NCBI GenBank assembly: GCA_019022495.1
Contig: JAFEKR010000021.1
Coordinates: forward strand, 248,001 to 312,000
Source: Epichloe hybrida
Lineage: Eukaryota; Ascomycota; Sordariomycetes; Hypocreales; Clavicipitaceae
Reading direction: 5' to 3'
DNA length: 64,000 nt
The position numbers and the translations under genes are program-made. Positions 1 through 10,408 of the stretch are shown in pieces (the stretch's first letter is position 1; every line of letters begins with the position of its first letter). Below the pieces are notes generated by a model, which was not told the DNA's origin, did not search any database, and saw nothing but the letters and a program-made list of their open reading frames with translations.

Positions 1-933
1 CTTGCTGACCTGAATGGACAAGTTGACATCTGCCCCATTTAAATAGAATACCGTAGAAGACGGGTCGATGGATCATGTGCGGCGACCAAGGACAAAGAGA
101 AACAAACTTGTTGAACATGTGAGTTTGAGTTTGATCAGTGGGTATGCCAGACGCCTCCATTCTCAATGTATCAGGTCTGACGACCCCATGCGTAGACTGT
201 TCGAATTGCAAAGCCTGCCGAACTCGCTACACGAGCATACAGTCACCTGGGCAAAGTGTGCATCGTCACCCGAATAATGCGGTGCACGATGACACGATAA
301 GGTGGACGTGGTACATGATAAGGGAGCGTCTGACGATTTGCAAGCGTCACAAGTACCTGAATGTGTTGGCATGTTAGTAACAATAAAGGTCTTCATGTGC
401 CCGAGGCTGAGGGCTGAGGAGCAACGAGAGACCTGATGCTGCTAAACTAGGCGCAGAACGGGCAATACGTTATCACGTAATTTCAGTCGCAGCACCAAAT
501 CTTTCGGCCCGGGGGGGGGAATGGCAAGGAGCTGATGCAGTCCAACCCGAAAGAGATCCTTCGGAGATAGACATCGTACTCATGGCAGGGGGTTAGTTGC
601 TGCACGCAGAATGACAGGTATTCATATGAACGGTGAGTCAGCCACCGACAGGGTGTCCAACCAACAGAATGAGATTGAGAGGTGCAATGGCTGAGGTGAA
701 GAGGGGCTTTGCGTTCAGTTCTCCCGTCGGGGATATTGATGGACTGGCTCGGAAAAATCGACTCTACGGCTAGAGGCCCATGAATACGACGCTCGATATT
801 ATCGAGTCGCGCTGATTTGGCATCTACTTCATCACTTCAGAACACTGGTCGAGGGTTTAGCAAAGGCTAGATTTGATACTATATCAGATCGCTCTGATGT
901 TAATGCACAGGAGATGATGAACATCGAGTTGCT
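1..933. other. gene-free left edge
   Basis: No convincing gene is visible. Open frames here are short, lack recognisable domains and overlap each other on both strands. A run of nine G sits near 511-519. The right part is probably the 3' flank of the SEN54 gene. Confidence 0.5.
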
Positions 934-2331
934 TCAACTTCGACCACCTCTTCCTCTGCCACGGCCCCTTCCTCTCCCACGCCCTCCTCCACGGCCACCT
1001 TTCTTCCCACCCCGGCCACTATTCCTGTTGTCGAATCTCTCAAAGAGCTGCTCCTCGCCGAATGCCGCTTCGCCGAATCGCATGAAATTCACTAGCCCCC
1101 TGTCCACAACAGCTATGAGTACGTTCCTGTGACCGTGTTTCAGCCGCTGGTAGAGTCTTCCGGGGCCTTGCCATGCTGGGTTTGGGGGGTCCAGCGGTGT
1201 AGATTCCAATAATGCTTCGACCTGCTCCAGGGTGGGCACACTGGAGTCAGCAGTGTCAGAAATAGCAATGAGGAAATCGGGTGGAGGGGGATTTTTCTTG
1301 GAGAATGGAGCACCGTTGCCTTTCCAGACGTGGTAATGCACGCGAAAGGGCTCCTGAACTTGTCGAAGTGTCGGCGTGGCTGATGATGGCTTATGCCGCG
1401 GGAGCAATGCTAGCTGTTGATAGATGGGTCGATATGCTCGATATATGCCTGGCGACACGATAGGGCCGAACGGTTCAGGTGGCGGAAGTCGTTGCCGTGG
1501 GATCATCGAAAAGAGCCATTCCCACAGCGAGGTTGATGGCGGCGTCGAAGAACCTGGCCCTCGAGTCGGGGAAAGGTCGTTCAATGGCGCGCGCATGACG
1601 TGGAATCCAGCACGTTTGAGATGTGTATACACCTGGAACTTGGGCAGCGTGGTCTTGCCACGCTCCCCTTCATATCCGATGAGGAAACTATACGCCGCTT
1701 CCAATGTGAGCGGTAGTCCGGCATCGTAGTCATCAGGACCGAACATGTTCCTTGTAGATCCGCCGCCATCTGTGACTTTGGGCAGCAACTCCTCAAACTC
1801 CTTGTCCGGCCACCACACGTCCACCGTGCCCCTTTCAATCAGGTACAGCGCTTCTTCAGGCAAGAGCCATAATCTTCCGACCCCCAGCTGGTCTTTGCTC
1901 CCCGATACGGCTCGGCCAATATCTCGCATCCAGTTCCCGCGCTCGTGCTCCATGACGACGACACGGTCATGGAGCAGGGCATCGTCCGACTTGCTGTCCG
2001 GTGAGTGCGTAGTCCACCAGTCTGGGAAATACCAACCTCGTAACCATGCGTCTGGTCTATGCACTCTTGTGTAACTCAAAACCTCCTCCAGAGCTAGGCG
2101 ACTTGCTTCGAGCGTGTTCTCCTGTGCTCGTGTCCCGTGGGATTCAAAGTCTTTTTCGCCCTTGCGAATCACTTTGCTAGAGACGCCTTTCTTGTTGAAC
2201 ATGGAGGCGAAGAGCTTGTAATCGGGGATACCATCTTCCAGGGCCTCTTCGGTCGATAGCCCACCATCTTGAATTGCTGGAGCCTGGGTCGCGTTGGCGG
2301 CGGCGGGATTGTCTTCGTCGTCAAAGGGCAT
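934..2331 (-). CDS. SEN54: tRNA-splicing endonuclease subunit Sen54
   Basis: Non-catalytic subunit of the nuclear heterotetrameric endonuclease that excises introns from pre-tRNA. One uninterrupted exon of 465 residues with an ATG start and no sign of introns. The N-terminal half carries the Sen54 N-domain signature: a segment beginning near residue 37 (PDYKLFASMF), a conserved W-rich stretch around residues 95-110, and then GRLWLLPEEALYLIERG near residue 150. A linker follows, and then a C-terminal half with the family's YHVWKG and VLIAVVDRGLVNFM segments. The last 25 residues are an unusual RG/RGG tail. The gene points away from a tRNA-Leu gene that itself contains an intron, 490 bp upstream. 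Identification rests on family motifs and is strong; the role of the RGG tail is unknown. Confidence 0.92.
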   Translation of the reverse strand: MPFDDEDNPAAANATQAPAIQDGGLSTEEALEDGIPDYKLFASMFNKKGVSSKVIRKGEKDFESHGTRAQENTLEASRLALEEVLSYTRVHRPDAWLRGWYFPDWWTTHSPDSKSDDALLHDRVVVMEHERGNWMRDIGRAVSGSKDQLGVGRLWLLPEEALYLIERGTVDVWWPDKEFEELLPKVTDGGGSTRNMFGPDDYDAGLPLTLEAAYSFLIGYEGERGKTTLPKFQVYTHLKRAGFHVMRAPLNDLSPTRGPGSSTPPSTSLWEWLFSMIPRQRLPPPEPFGPIVSPGIYRAYRPIYQQLALLPRHKPSSATPTLRQVQEPFRVHYHVWKGNGAPFSKKNPPPPDFLIAISDTADSSVPTLEQVEALLESTPLDPPNPAWQGPGRLYQRLKHGHRNVLIAVVDRGLVNFMRFGEAAFGEEQLFERFDNRNSGRGGKKGGRGGGRGRGRGRGRGRGGRS

Positions 2332-2821
2332 AGTGGTGATGGCTGCCCGTTTGTTGAGCGATCACCCTGACTTGCTGGGGAATGTTGCGTGTGATCTTCA
2401 AACCTAGCTAGATTGCTTTCAATGAGCCAGGAACCTCCTCCAGTGAGTCCCAGTGAGCATTGGAGAGTGTTCTTCCGAGAGCAGGACCAAGTTGAAAAAG
2501 ATACAAAAGCTGCGAGTGAGATTTCACTTAACGTTGATTTTCCCCACGTGAGCGGGCGACCTTGAAACCATGGAACTATCTGCAAGAATAAGTGAACAAG
2601 TGGGAAAGTCTCCGGATACTGTGAGCGTGATGCCAATGGAATTTGAAATTTGCTGGCTTTTCGATCAGGCTCGGACGAACAGTTCATCAGCATGGGAACT
2701 CTAGCATGGAGTTGAGTCAGACTTGCACAAGGTGGGTCACTCTTAATCGCCAAAGTAAGTCGTCTGTAAGAGGTGTATGTATGTAAGACGTGTAAGTGGA
2801 GTGTCCAGTCACCTGACAACC
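2332..2821. other. divergent intergenic region SEN54 / tRNA-Leu
   Basis: 490 bp between the SEN54 start and the tRNA-Leu gene, which are transcribed away from each other. A minus-strand open frame spans it but has no recognisable domain and overlaps SEN54 in another frame, so it is treated as promoter and 5' UTR. Confidence 0.5.
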
Positions 2822-2934
2822 GCGAGTCTGGCCGAGTGGTTAAGGCGTTGTGTTTAGGTCAGCCTGGTAATCCCAGAAACATGCTTAAACCGCAATGGGC
2901 TCTGCCCGCGTAGGTTCGATCCCTACGGCTCGCA
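2822..2934 (+). tRNA. tRNA-Leu (anticodon UAG) with intron
   Basis: A full cloverleaf can be folded. The acceptor stem pairs GCGAGTC (2822-2828) with GGCTCGC (2927-2933), followed by discriminator A. The D stem is GCC/GGC and the anticodon stem is TTGTG (2848-2852) with CGCAA (2891-2895). The anticodon TAG lies at 2855-2857. A long variable arm (GGGC-TCT-GCCC) fits a class II tRNA, and the T arm is GTAGG-TTCGATC-CCTAC. The 31-nt intron, about 2859-2889, lies one nucleotide 3' of the anticodon, which is the canonical eukaryotic position cut by the Sen complex. Internal A and B boxes are present. Confidence 0.95.
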
Positions 2935-2940
2935 TATACC

Positions 2941-2947
2941 TTTTTTT
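2941..2947 (+). terminator. RNA polymerase III T-run terminator
   Basis: A run of seven T begins six bases after the tRNA discriminator base, the expected position and form of a Pol III terminator. Confidence 0.85.
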
Positions 2948-3662
2948 AATTCCCAAGCAATCAATCTTTTTGAGTCATGGATCATGTCAGATCATAGCTG
3001 TCCTATAATTATTTGACAACTGACCTAAGTAAATTGATTAGATAAATAAATGAGCAAAACTCTTTGCATTCAGAGTACCTATTGCATGCATTTCGGGACA
3101 TAGTAAAGTCGGCCCCTATTCCGAGCCTGTTCGACAGCTGCGTCGTGAATTGCCGAGTGTGCAATGGAGAGTGTGGAATGAATGCTAAGTTCCGCGGCTG
3201 AGACGGGCAATTTTTATCGCCAATTTCCGCATCACCTGCGCCTGCCGCCTGCGAGGCAACTTATTACTCTCTGTTTCGCTATTGCATTGTTGACATCTGA
3301 AGCGAGTCCTCAAATCACTGCACTCGTTGTGATATCTTACAAAGCCGCGCGCATGTGTTTGTCTGTTTACGTTTCTCCGGCTGAACTTTCCGCCTGCAAA
3401 CCCCACCCCAACAATAGTCCACGACGCAGAGCTGCGTTTCCACGACGACTTGTTGATGTCGTCAGTAAGGCTAACCTTAACCTTGACCTTGACCTCGACT
3501 CCGACTCCAAAACCGACACCAACACCGACAGCTGCGCCTTGCTGTCCTTCATGACGACTTCGGCTGCCTCGGACGGCTCCATCCCTCTGATAAATCCCCG
3601 TTGCCGCTGTCTGCAGCCGTCACCGCCAGCTTCCCCGTGCTGGCGGCCGGCCCAACAGCACC
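2948..3662. other. intergenic, upstream of arrestin-like gene
   Basis: No gene recognised. Near 3467-3515 there is a degenerate tandem of TAACCT/TGACCT-like hexamers drifting into CGACTC units, a simple-sequence tract in the promoter or 5' UTR of the next gene. Confidence 0.45.
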
Positions 3663-5083
3663 ATGGCCTCAGCGCCATCCAGTGTGAGATCCAGTGTGAG
3701 GGTGTCCGGCCCTCCAAACAGCAGCTTTCTCGTGGGCTACCCCGGTATTTCAGCAACTCTGGTACGTGTTTCACAATCTCTACCGTGGTCTTTGTGCGCC
3801 TAGTTGCCGTGTCGACATCACCAGATATCTTCTAGCAAGGATCCCCCGGGCTGTGACCACCTTTCCTCTATTAACCTCTGCATGTTACCAGCCACGAATC
3901 GAGGGCAAGGTCGAAATCCGGCCCGGCCAAGGGTTCTCCATGCCTGTACCAGTATCACTCGTGCGGATATGCTTGCAAAGACGAGAGACGATCCATCCCG
4001 ACGCCGACAGCCTGACGAAACGCCATCTCGGCACACCCCGAAAGGAGGCAACAGACGTGGTGGGCAAAGAGGTTCTACTGTTTCGGTGTGCGACAGGGAA
4101 GGAAGCTGAGAAAGTCATCGCCATGGACCTACCGTTTGTTCTCTTCATACCCTTTGGGCGCGGCGGAGAAGAAACGAACCGCAGAATTCCACCCGCATCG
4201 TTACAGCTTCCTAGCAGGACAGCAGAGACCTTCTACGAACTCGTGGTAACAGTACAACAAGGCCACAGCAGCCAATACAAATACAGTTTTCCCGTCCCAT
4301 TGCAACGATATGACACGTTGTCCACATTCGGCATGTACAATAAGCCAGAGACCAAGCTCGTTACTTCAGACAACATTGTCCATCTGGGCATCAATCTGCC
4401 GCGGTGGAGCTATGGTCCAGGAGACCCTATTACGGTCTACATCAAACTATCGCCGAACCCAGACTGGCTCAGCAAAGCAAAACGAGTCAGCATAGAAAAG
4501 ATCAACCTGACGATAGAGGAGGAAGTCACTTACAACCCCGAGGGAGACGAGCCGGTAAAGAAGATCAACAAGCTGTCAAAACAAGTGCAGGTGGTCAAGA
4601 TGAAGATGCCGGAAGCTGGGTACGCCACTAATATTGGACTTGTGTTTCCTTCCAAAGATTTGAGAGACGCAGATGGCATCGTGAAGAGAGGCAAGCCGGC
4701 CTTTCCATCGTACGAAGTCTCGTCTTTTACCACCACGTCGTCGCTCTACAAGATCGAATTCTACTTGAATATAAAGGTACTGGTCCGCTTGGACTCGTTC
4801 ACTCGACCCCAAGACAACATGCTGACACTCAAATGGATAGGTTCAACTAAGTGGTGCCCGCGACGTGACCTTGCGACAACCCATCGTGATTTGTCCGCTG
4901 GATCAACAAGCCTGCAAGGAAGAAATGGACGCTATTGAGCAGGCCGCCAAGGACGCATCTCACGTCGACCCCAACAATCCCATGTTGCCAGCTAGGACCA
5001 TCATCTTAGCCAGCGACCGAGATTCATTACGGGCTCTTGGGCTGTGCATCGTGGGAGGTCAGAAGAAGCCGTTTATAGATTGA
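3663..5083 (+). CDS. arrestin-domain protein
   Basis: Arrestin-fold proteins act as adaptors, typically linking membrane cargo to ubiquitin ligases or pH signalling. Exons are 3663-3761, 3892-4776 and 4841-5083, giving 408 residues. All junctions are GT-AG and keep phase. The second exon opens with PRIEGKVEIRPGQ and carries the beta-sandwich pattern of arrestin N-domains, including YKYSFPVPLQRYDTLSTFG and the segment LPRWSYGPGDPITVYIKLSPN. The third exon continues the C-terminal strand with LSGARDVTLRQPIVICPLD. No PPxY motif was seen. It is shorter than PalF/Rim8 proteins, so it is better called a generic arrestin-like protein. The start ATG is chosen because it begins the only frame that joins smoothly to exon 2. 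Confidence 0.8.
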
Positions 5084-6048
5084 CGCTGATCGGGCCGGAT
5101 CCCGAGGTTTCATTCTTTTGGGCGCGTCGCGCTGAGTGATGGCGCGCGGTACAGGCCACGGCCCCTGGACACCCCCCCAATCGGTACCAGCCACTCACTG
5201 CCCAAAGACGTTTGGCCACGACGACTGTGAACCAAGCAGAGCGTTTCTGACGCTCCTCATGACCAGCGGCACTCGGCAAGCACATCAGAATGGCATAGCC
5301 AGATGTGTACGCCAAGAAGAGGCCACAAAATGGCAAATGGCAAATGGCACGACTGATGCTCACGAGGCAAAGGGCTACCACGTCCGTGAAGGAGATGTTT
5401 CATATCGCCTTTATACTCTGATGTGGCCAGGCCAACAGCGAGACTTGAACTACTCTTTTCTGGAAAGGCATGGAAATTTGGCGTTATGTGGGAGTAATGG
5501 ATATATATCCTTATGCAGTGATGACAAGTTTTGGTACGTACGTCCGGCTGGGACCTGGGACCCGGCCGGGACTCGGGACGTATTATCTGGACATGGCGAG
5601 TGATTTGGCCAAATCGCCTACGAAACGGAGAAGATGATTGGTGTTGGAAGGTAGGCAATCCGTATACCACAATGAATTACATAGAAGCCATTACTCCGTA
5701 TGCATGTGCTCCGTAATAATGAGACGCCTTGGCTTGGAGAGCTGGTTGGCTCGAGCTCTACAAACGTCGCGCCCCTTGCAGCTCGCAGCTACAGCCGCTC
5801 CATGTCTGCATTCGGGCAGGCAGGCGGGGTCTTCTAAGTGCGCATACCGCGTTAGTCCCAAAACGGAAGAGATATCTTCCCACGCAAATTTATAAGATAC
5901 GTGACCTCTTGTGACTCTTAAGGCATAGGAACTAGCTAGTCTACTTAGAAGCTCTGTATTAAATGAAGCCTAGAAACACGTTTTCTCTCTTATGTGTATA
6001 TTTAATGAAACAGTTTGGAATCAATAAATTACGGGAGGTCACTCCCCG
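5084..6048. other. intergenic with TA-rich stretch
   Basis: No gene recognised; one 155-residue plus-strand open frame has no identifiable domain. From about 5890 the sequence becomes TA-rich, including a CTAGCTAG tract near 5934. One exact copy of the 9-mer TACTCCGTA is at 5692-5700. Confidence 0.45.
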
Positions 6049-6118
6049 AATAAATTTGCGGTTGTGGGTACCTCTTCTGCTTTAGGCCTAACTACTACTG
6101 CATGATTAAAAAATCACC
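6049..6118 (+). repeat. 70-bp dispersed element, copy A
   Basis: Aligns without gaps over 70 positions to 49671-49740 with about 55 identities, counted by eye. The best-conserved blocks are CTCTTCTG, TTTAGGC, ACTACTGCA and the 3' end AAAAATCACC. It lies 224 bp before the start codon of the SSP120-like gene and has the same orientation relative to the downstream gene as copy B. It could be a transposon relic or a shared upstream control element. Confidence 0.6.
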
Positions 6119-6342
6119 ACTGCATGTTTACGTGTTGGCCAATCCAAGCCAAGCCAAAGGCGACCTAGCACCCAGACCAATTGATCGATAGACGAGATGA
6201 TATGTACATAGGTGGCCCATTTGAGCTCCCTCCCCTTGCAATGTCTTTCTTCATCTGGCATTCATATTCGTACATACTCACAAACACTCGCAAAAGCGCA
6301 CGTCGTTGCGCCAGGCCGAGCGACTACACGGCGCGATTCATC

Positions 6343-7108
6343 ATGCGCACAACATATCTGTTATCATTCGCTCTTTCAGGGCTCGCCGCCGCTCACGGCA
6401 GCCACAACCAGAAGCCCATTGTCAGCGACGATGCAACATGGATGGAGAAACACATGGCCGGTAACGTCTCACCACTTCTTGCTCTCAGAGAATAAAACGA
6501 ACTGTCAAAACACACGAAACCCCAAAGACTCGATCGAAAATGCGACACAAACTCCCCATTCCCAATCCCGTTCCCGTTCCCGTTCGCGCCAGCCACTCCC
6601 CCCCACTGACATGTACTCCCAGAGGAACATCATGATCATCGACACCTGGGAAGCAGGCGCCTTCTTCGCCCTGCACGACTACAACTCGGACGGCGAGTGG
6701 CAGGGCGAGGAAATCATGCGCACGTACGGCCTCATGGATCCTTCCAACAAGGACATGCCGCAAGACAAGAAACAGGACGTGCTCCAGCACCTCATGGGCC
6801 TGCTGGACGCGAACCACGACGGCGTGGTCGGCCACGACGAGTTCACAGACTTTATCAAGCACGGCGGCACGCTGCCGGATATGGGGACGGGGCCGGGCCA
6901 CCACGGCGACGACGAGTACGAGTACGAGATCCACCACTGGGCCAAGTACCATGATGAGAACACCAAGTTGGAGGACCTGACGCACCCGGAGGACATAGAG
7001 CACTTTAAGCATCATGAGGAGATGGAGAGGCAGGCCGAGGATCAGGAGCGGAGGGACAAGATGGCGGTTTTTGAGGAAAATATTCCTGCTAAATTCAGGA
7101 GGCAGTAG
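6343..7108 (+). CDS. SSP120: Ssp120-like secretory EF-hand protein (frame problem)
   Basis: Resembles the fungal Ssp120/MCFD2 group: calcium-binding proteins of the early secretory pathway that partner with lectin cargo receptors. Exon 1 (6343-6460) encodes a signal peptide (MRTTYLLSFALSGLAAAHG) and the conserved TWMEKHMA segment, ending at GTAACG. The second exon starts at 6623 after TCCCAG and has two EF-hand loops at 6677-6712 (DYNSDGEWQGEE) and 6806-6841 (DANHDGVVGHDE). A conserved acidic His-rich tail follows, ending in FRRQ. Joining 6460 to 6623 first yields the family-like EEHH but then leaves the EF-hand frame, as if 1 or 4 extra bases (GATC at about 6634-6637) were present. A weak alternative donor at 6466 (GTCTCA) keeps frame. 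Either an indel or unusual splicing is required. Confidence 0.7.
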
Positions 7109-7380
7109 TAGTTGTGGGTGCTTTTTGGGCACCACGTGGATATCCTTTTTTTTTCACTTTTTTCTGGCGGGGGAGGTTTGTATTTTTAGTATTTCCCTCA
7201 AGGGGCCATTCTGATTCGGAAAGATGATGGGAACCGGGCGGTTAGGAAATCAACACGAGGACATGGGAAGCATTCATGACGACGGAGGAGAGGGAAGACG
7301 CCAGGGATTCAGGGCGAACAGGTAATGACGAGCGGCCTCGTCCCCCCTGTGCAAACGAAACAGTACATGTAGGTAGGTAG

Positions 7381-8649
7381 TCATTCTCGTCTGGTAACAA
7401 GGACGTCGAAGACGCAATGCCACACACCGGGCGCATATGTCTTGACCTTCTCGACCCTGTCCACGCGAATACACCTGTTCAGGCCATCCTCGCCCGGACT
7501 CCCCCCCAAGAGCAGCTCAATCTCGCGCCGTCGCGGTTCCACGTCGGCCTCGGCCACGTTCTCGTGAAGATGCAGCCACGCCGGCTGGCCTGCCGCGGTG
7601 GTGGTCCTCGTCAGGGACAGCGCGCAATCCCACGTCAGCCTGCTGGTCGGTAGCAGTCCGCAGTTGACGTGGCGCACGTCGCGCAGCCATGACGGCCCGC
7701 CCCGTCGCCTCATGTCCTCGGTCCTCCAGCGCGCGATGCCATTGTCCTCGGCCAAGAGGACTATCCGCGCCGTGCTCGCCATCATGGCCTCCGAGGGCAC
7801 GCTCTTCCCCGGACGGGAGAAGACGTCGACGCTCCACTTGTTGAGGCGCGCGCCCCGGCGGAGAGCCTCGACGCTCCACGGGTTGAGTTCCCAGCAGAGC
7901 ACGCGCATGCCGAGCTTCGCATAGCAGAAGGCGAAGTAGCCTATCCCCGCGTACAGATCCACGGCCCAGACACGGCTCCGGCCGCCGCCGCCATCCTCCT
8001 CCGAGCCGGGCCGAGCGCGGGGGAACCCCAGCAGACGCGCCTTCTCCTTGACGTTGCCCCTGCTGAACATTGTCCACCGCGGCGCCCACGTCTGCAAGAT
8101 GCCGTTCTGCTTGGTGGATACCCAAAAGGCGTTTGCAAAGTCGTCTCGGGACGGCGGACAGTCCGGCTCGGGGGGGCCAAAGTCGCCGTGCAGCATGCGC
8201 AGGCCGCTCGGGCTGCGCATCACGTTTTCTTCCCCTCGCTTGCCGCCGCTGCCGCCGCCGCCGCCCTGGTCTCGGTCGTCTCGGAGGAGAGGGATGCCCT
8301 CGTTGGCGGCGAGATGCGTCAACGACGGGCTTTTTGATCTCCCCCCGTTCCGGGAGAGCTCTTGCAGGAGCGCGGTCCAGAGCGAGTCGGTGACGGCGGC
8401 GCTGTGACGGGCGAGCTCGGCTGTCCAGGGCGGGTTGCCGAAGCTGCCTGCTGGGAGGAGGACCATGGGCTCATAGATGGTGAAGCGTTTGGGGGCGTTG
8501 CTGCTCAATTCCTGCGCCCAGGCTGATGCGGCGGCGGCGTCGTCCGTGGGCGGGCTGATGGTGGAGGTCCATTTGGAGATGGCATTCTGGATGGGGTCGG
8601 AGTGAGGTAGACGAGGTTGACGAGGTCGATGATGAGGCTTGTCGGGCAT
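7381..8649 (-). CDS. TYW2: tRNA wybutosine-synthesizing protein 2
   Basis: Transfers the 3-amino-3-carboxypropyl group of S-adenosylmethionine to the tricyclic base at position 37 of tRNA-Phe (Trm12 in yeast). Single exon, 422 residues. The ATG at 8649 is preferred over the upstream non-ATG codon. The central part has the SAM-binding motif VDLYAGIGYF followed by LCWELNPWSVEALRRGARLN, typical of the Met-10/TYW2 Rossmann fold. The C-terminus ends with the family's RVEKVKTYAPGVWHCVFDVLV. Gly-rich insertions near residues 135-150 and 225-235 are probably loops. It converges with the SSP120-like gene (272 bp) and lies 327 bp downstream of PPG1 on the same strand, with no gene in that gap. Confidence 0.9.
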   Translation of the reverse strand: MPDKPHHRPRQPRLPHSDPIQNAISKWTSTISPPTDDAAAASAWAQELSSNAPKRFTIYEPMVLLPAGSFGNPPWTAELARHSAAVTDSLWTALLQELSRNGGRSKSPSLTHLAANEGIPLLRDDRDQGGGGGSGGKRGEENVMRSPSGLRMLHGDFGPPEPDCPPSRDDFANAFWVSTKQNGILQTWAPRWTMFSRGNVKEKARLLGFPRARPGSEEDGGGGRSRVWAVDLYAGIGYFAFCYAKLGMRVLCWELNPWSVEALRRGARLNKWSVDVFSRPGKSVPSEAMMASTARIVLLAEDNGIARWRTEDMRRRGGPSWLRDVRHVNCGLLPTSRLTWDCALSLTRTTTAAGQPAWLHLHENVAEADVEPRRREIELLLGGSPGEDGLNRCIRVDRVEKVKTYAPGVWHCVFDVLVTRRE

Positions 8650-8976
8650 GGTCAACTTCTTGGCGAATTTGCGGGCAGGTACATTTTATGACAGAGTGGT
8701 GGAATGTGGTGGATGTGCATGTGGTGGATGGAGCCAAGTCACTCAGTCCTTGGCGGCCCACCAACTTCTGCTCATGAACTTGTTGGAGAAGCAGCTGGGC
8801 TCGGTGTCACCTATTATTGCACGGGCGCATGCTGAGCTTGTTCATTCATTCGTTCATTCATTCTATACCAAGAATAATGATTCATACAATGAATGCAATT
8901 ATGAATCATGGATATCTCATTCGTATGTTAATATACATCAGGGCCTGATCCTGTAACAATCCTGTACCGCGCCGCC

Positions 8977-10190
8977 TCACAAAAAGTAGTCGCTCGGCCC
9001 TCTCCTGCTTGCAGGAACGTGTCTTTGGTCATCGGGAACGGCCGAGAATATGCTGAACCTCGGGTTCAAGTCTCTATCTACAGTCATGATGGAAGCGACG
9101 TTGCCGCATCGGTAGCAGTAATTTGGCGCAGACCATACTGTAACAACAGAGCTTTCGGCAAAGTGATACTAAGCCCAAAGTCAGCATGCCACATCCCTTG
9201 GTGCAACATGCAGATTCGTCAACTCACCTTGTACCCTTCATTCACGAGCTGATGGGCTCGCGCGATGAGTCTCAAACCATTTACATGGTTGAACTCATGA
9301 GCGACTTTGTCGCCGAAAAGCCAGCCGGCGCCACGTGGACTGATAGCCCACGTCTCAACGTCTTCAGGATCTGACCACACCAAATCGCAGAATGCTCCCT
9401 CGTGGGGAATTTCTTGGGCACGGGCAACGACGCGAATTTGGTCTATCGTTCGGATTTCCGGACTTAGGCCGCCGTGCACACAAAGAACTTCTCCGTCGAC
9501 AATGGCCGCCAGGACCAGGAAATCAAACACGTGGCAGCATGCCTTCCATACCGATGCGTTGCCGTACTTTTGTTGACATTCTTCGTAAAAGCCGTAGACT
9601 TGGGTAATTTGTCGGGACTCGTGGTTTCCGCGAACGAGAACTATGCGATCGGGGTATCTAAGTGGGATTAGCTTTGCCAACTTCCCATGGCCTTCAGTGT
9701 GGTAGTTTGGCTCACGCACTTGGCCTTCAAGCACATAAGCAGCGCAAACGTCTCCAAGCTAAAGTAGCCTCTGTCCACGAAATCACCCAAGAAGATGAAC
9801 CTGGTCTCCGCACTCTGAGCAGACGTCACGTTTGCACCAGACAAGGCCGTTTCGGGACAAGGAGCGGTCGGCGCATCGTTTTCTTCATCATCGTCGACAC
9901 CGCTCGCACCACCGACGGGAGGAGATCTTAATTTTCTTCGTAGCTTCGGATTTGTGATTTCGGTTGGGGGTTCAATATCCTCAGACGTAATGACGGTTGT
10001 GGCAGTTTTGGGGGCTTCAACATTGCTTTCGCTGGCATACCACCAGATACTCTGAAGAGTTCCAAGAGATCATAAAACTGGCCGTGGATATCTCCACAGA
10101 CTGTGACGGGCGTGCAGACGGGTTGAATGTTGGACTCTAAAAGGACGAGGGCATCTCCCGTGTTAGCCAATCCAACACGACCCTGCCTCC

Positions 10191-10231
<41 letters not shown>

Positions 10232-10408
10232 CAATCGATCTTGTCCGCAAAGCTCACCTTCCATCAGGATTTCCTTGACCTTCTCGCACAGCTCCTTCAT
10301 GGCCCTTTCGGGCAAATAGTGACATTGTTTGGCCTCCTCGAGCCATTGGTCCAGGCCGGCATCGGGACCCAGGTTGGCGGGGCCAGGTCGAGGTACGTTG
10401 GCTGCCAT
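8977..10408 (-). CDS. PPG1: PPG1-type Ser/Thr protein phosphatase (1-nt frameshift)
   Basis: Catalytic subunit of the PP2A-like family. Exons in transcript order are 10258-10408, 9720-10136, 9228-9657 and 8977-9168. Metal-site motifs are all present: GDIHGQ, GDFVDRG and RGNHE, plus a C-terminal DYFL resembling the carboxymethylated tail of PP2A relatives. An acidic insertion between GDIHGQ and GDFVDRG is typical of Ppg1 rather than PP2A or PP4. Exon 2 (9720-10136) is 417 nt but its phases need 418. The frame breaks after GGMP near 10031-10033, where one G seems missing (GGMP-GE expected), and resumes with ESNVEAPKT. All other junctions keep phase. Either a sequencing error or a recent inactivating deletion. 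Confidence 0.88.
10191..10231. repeat. TGCT tetranucleotide microsatellite
   Basis: About ten copies of a 4-bp unit within intron 1 (10137-10257) of the PPG1-type gene. Confidence 0.9.

Noticed and set aside
2169..2819. 216-residue minus-strand frame upstream of SEN54
   Set aside because: Overlaps the SEN54 N-terminus in another frame and has no recognisable domain.
3467..3515. Tandem TAACCT/TGACCT units as interstitial telomere
   Set aside because: Units drift into TGACCT and CGACTC and never form the exact hexamer array.
6485..7135. 216-residue antisense frame over the EF-hand gene
   Set aside because: Val/Leu-rich mirror of acidic and His codons on the other strand.
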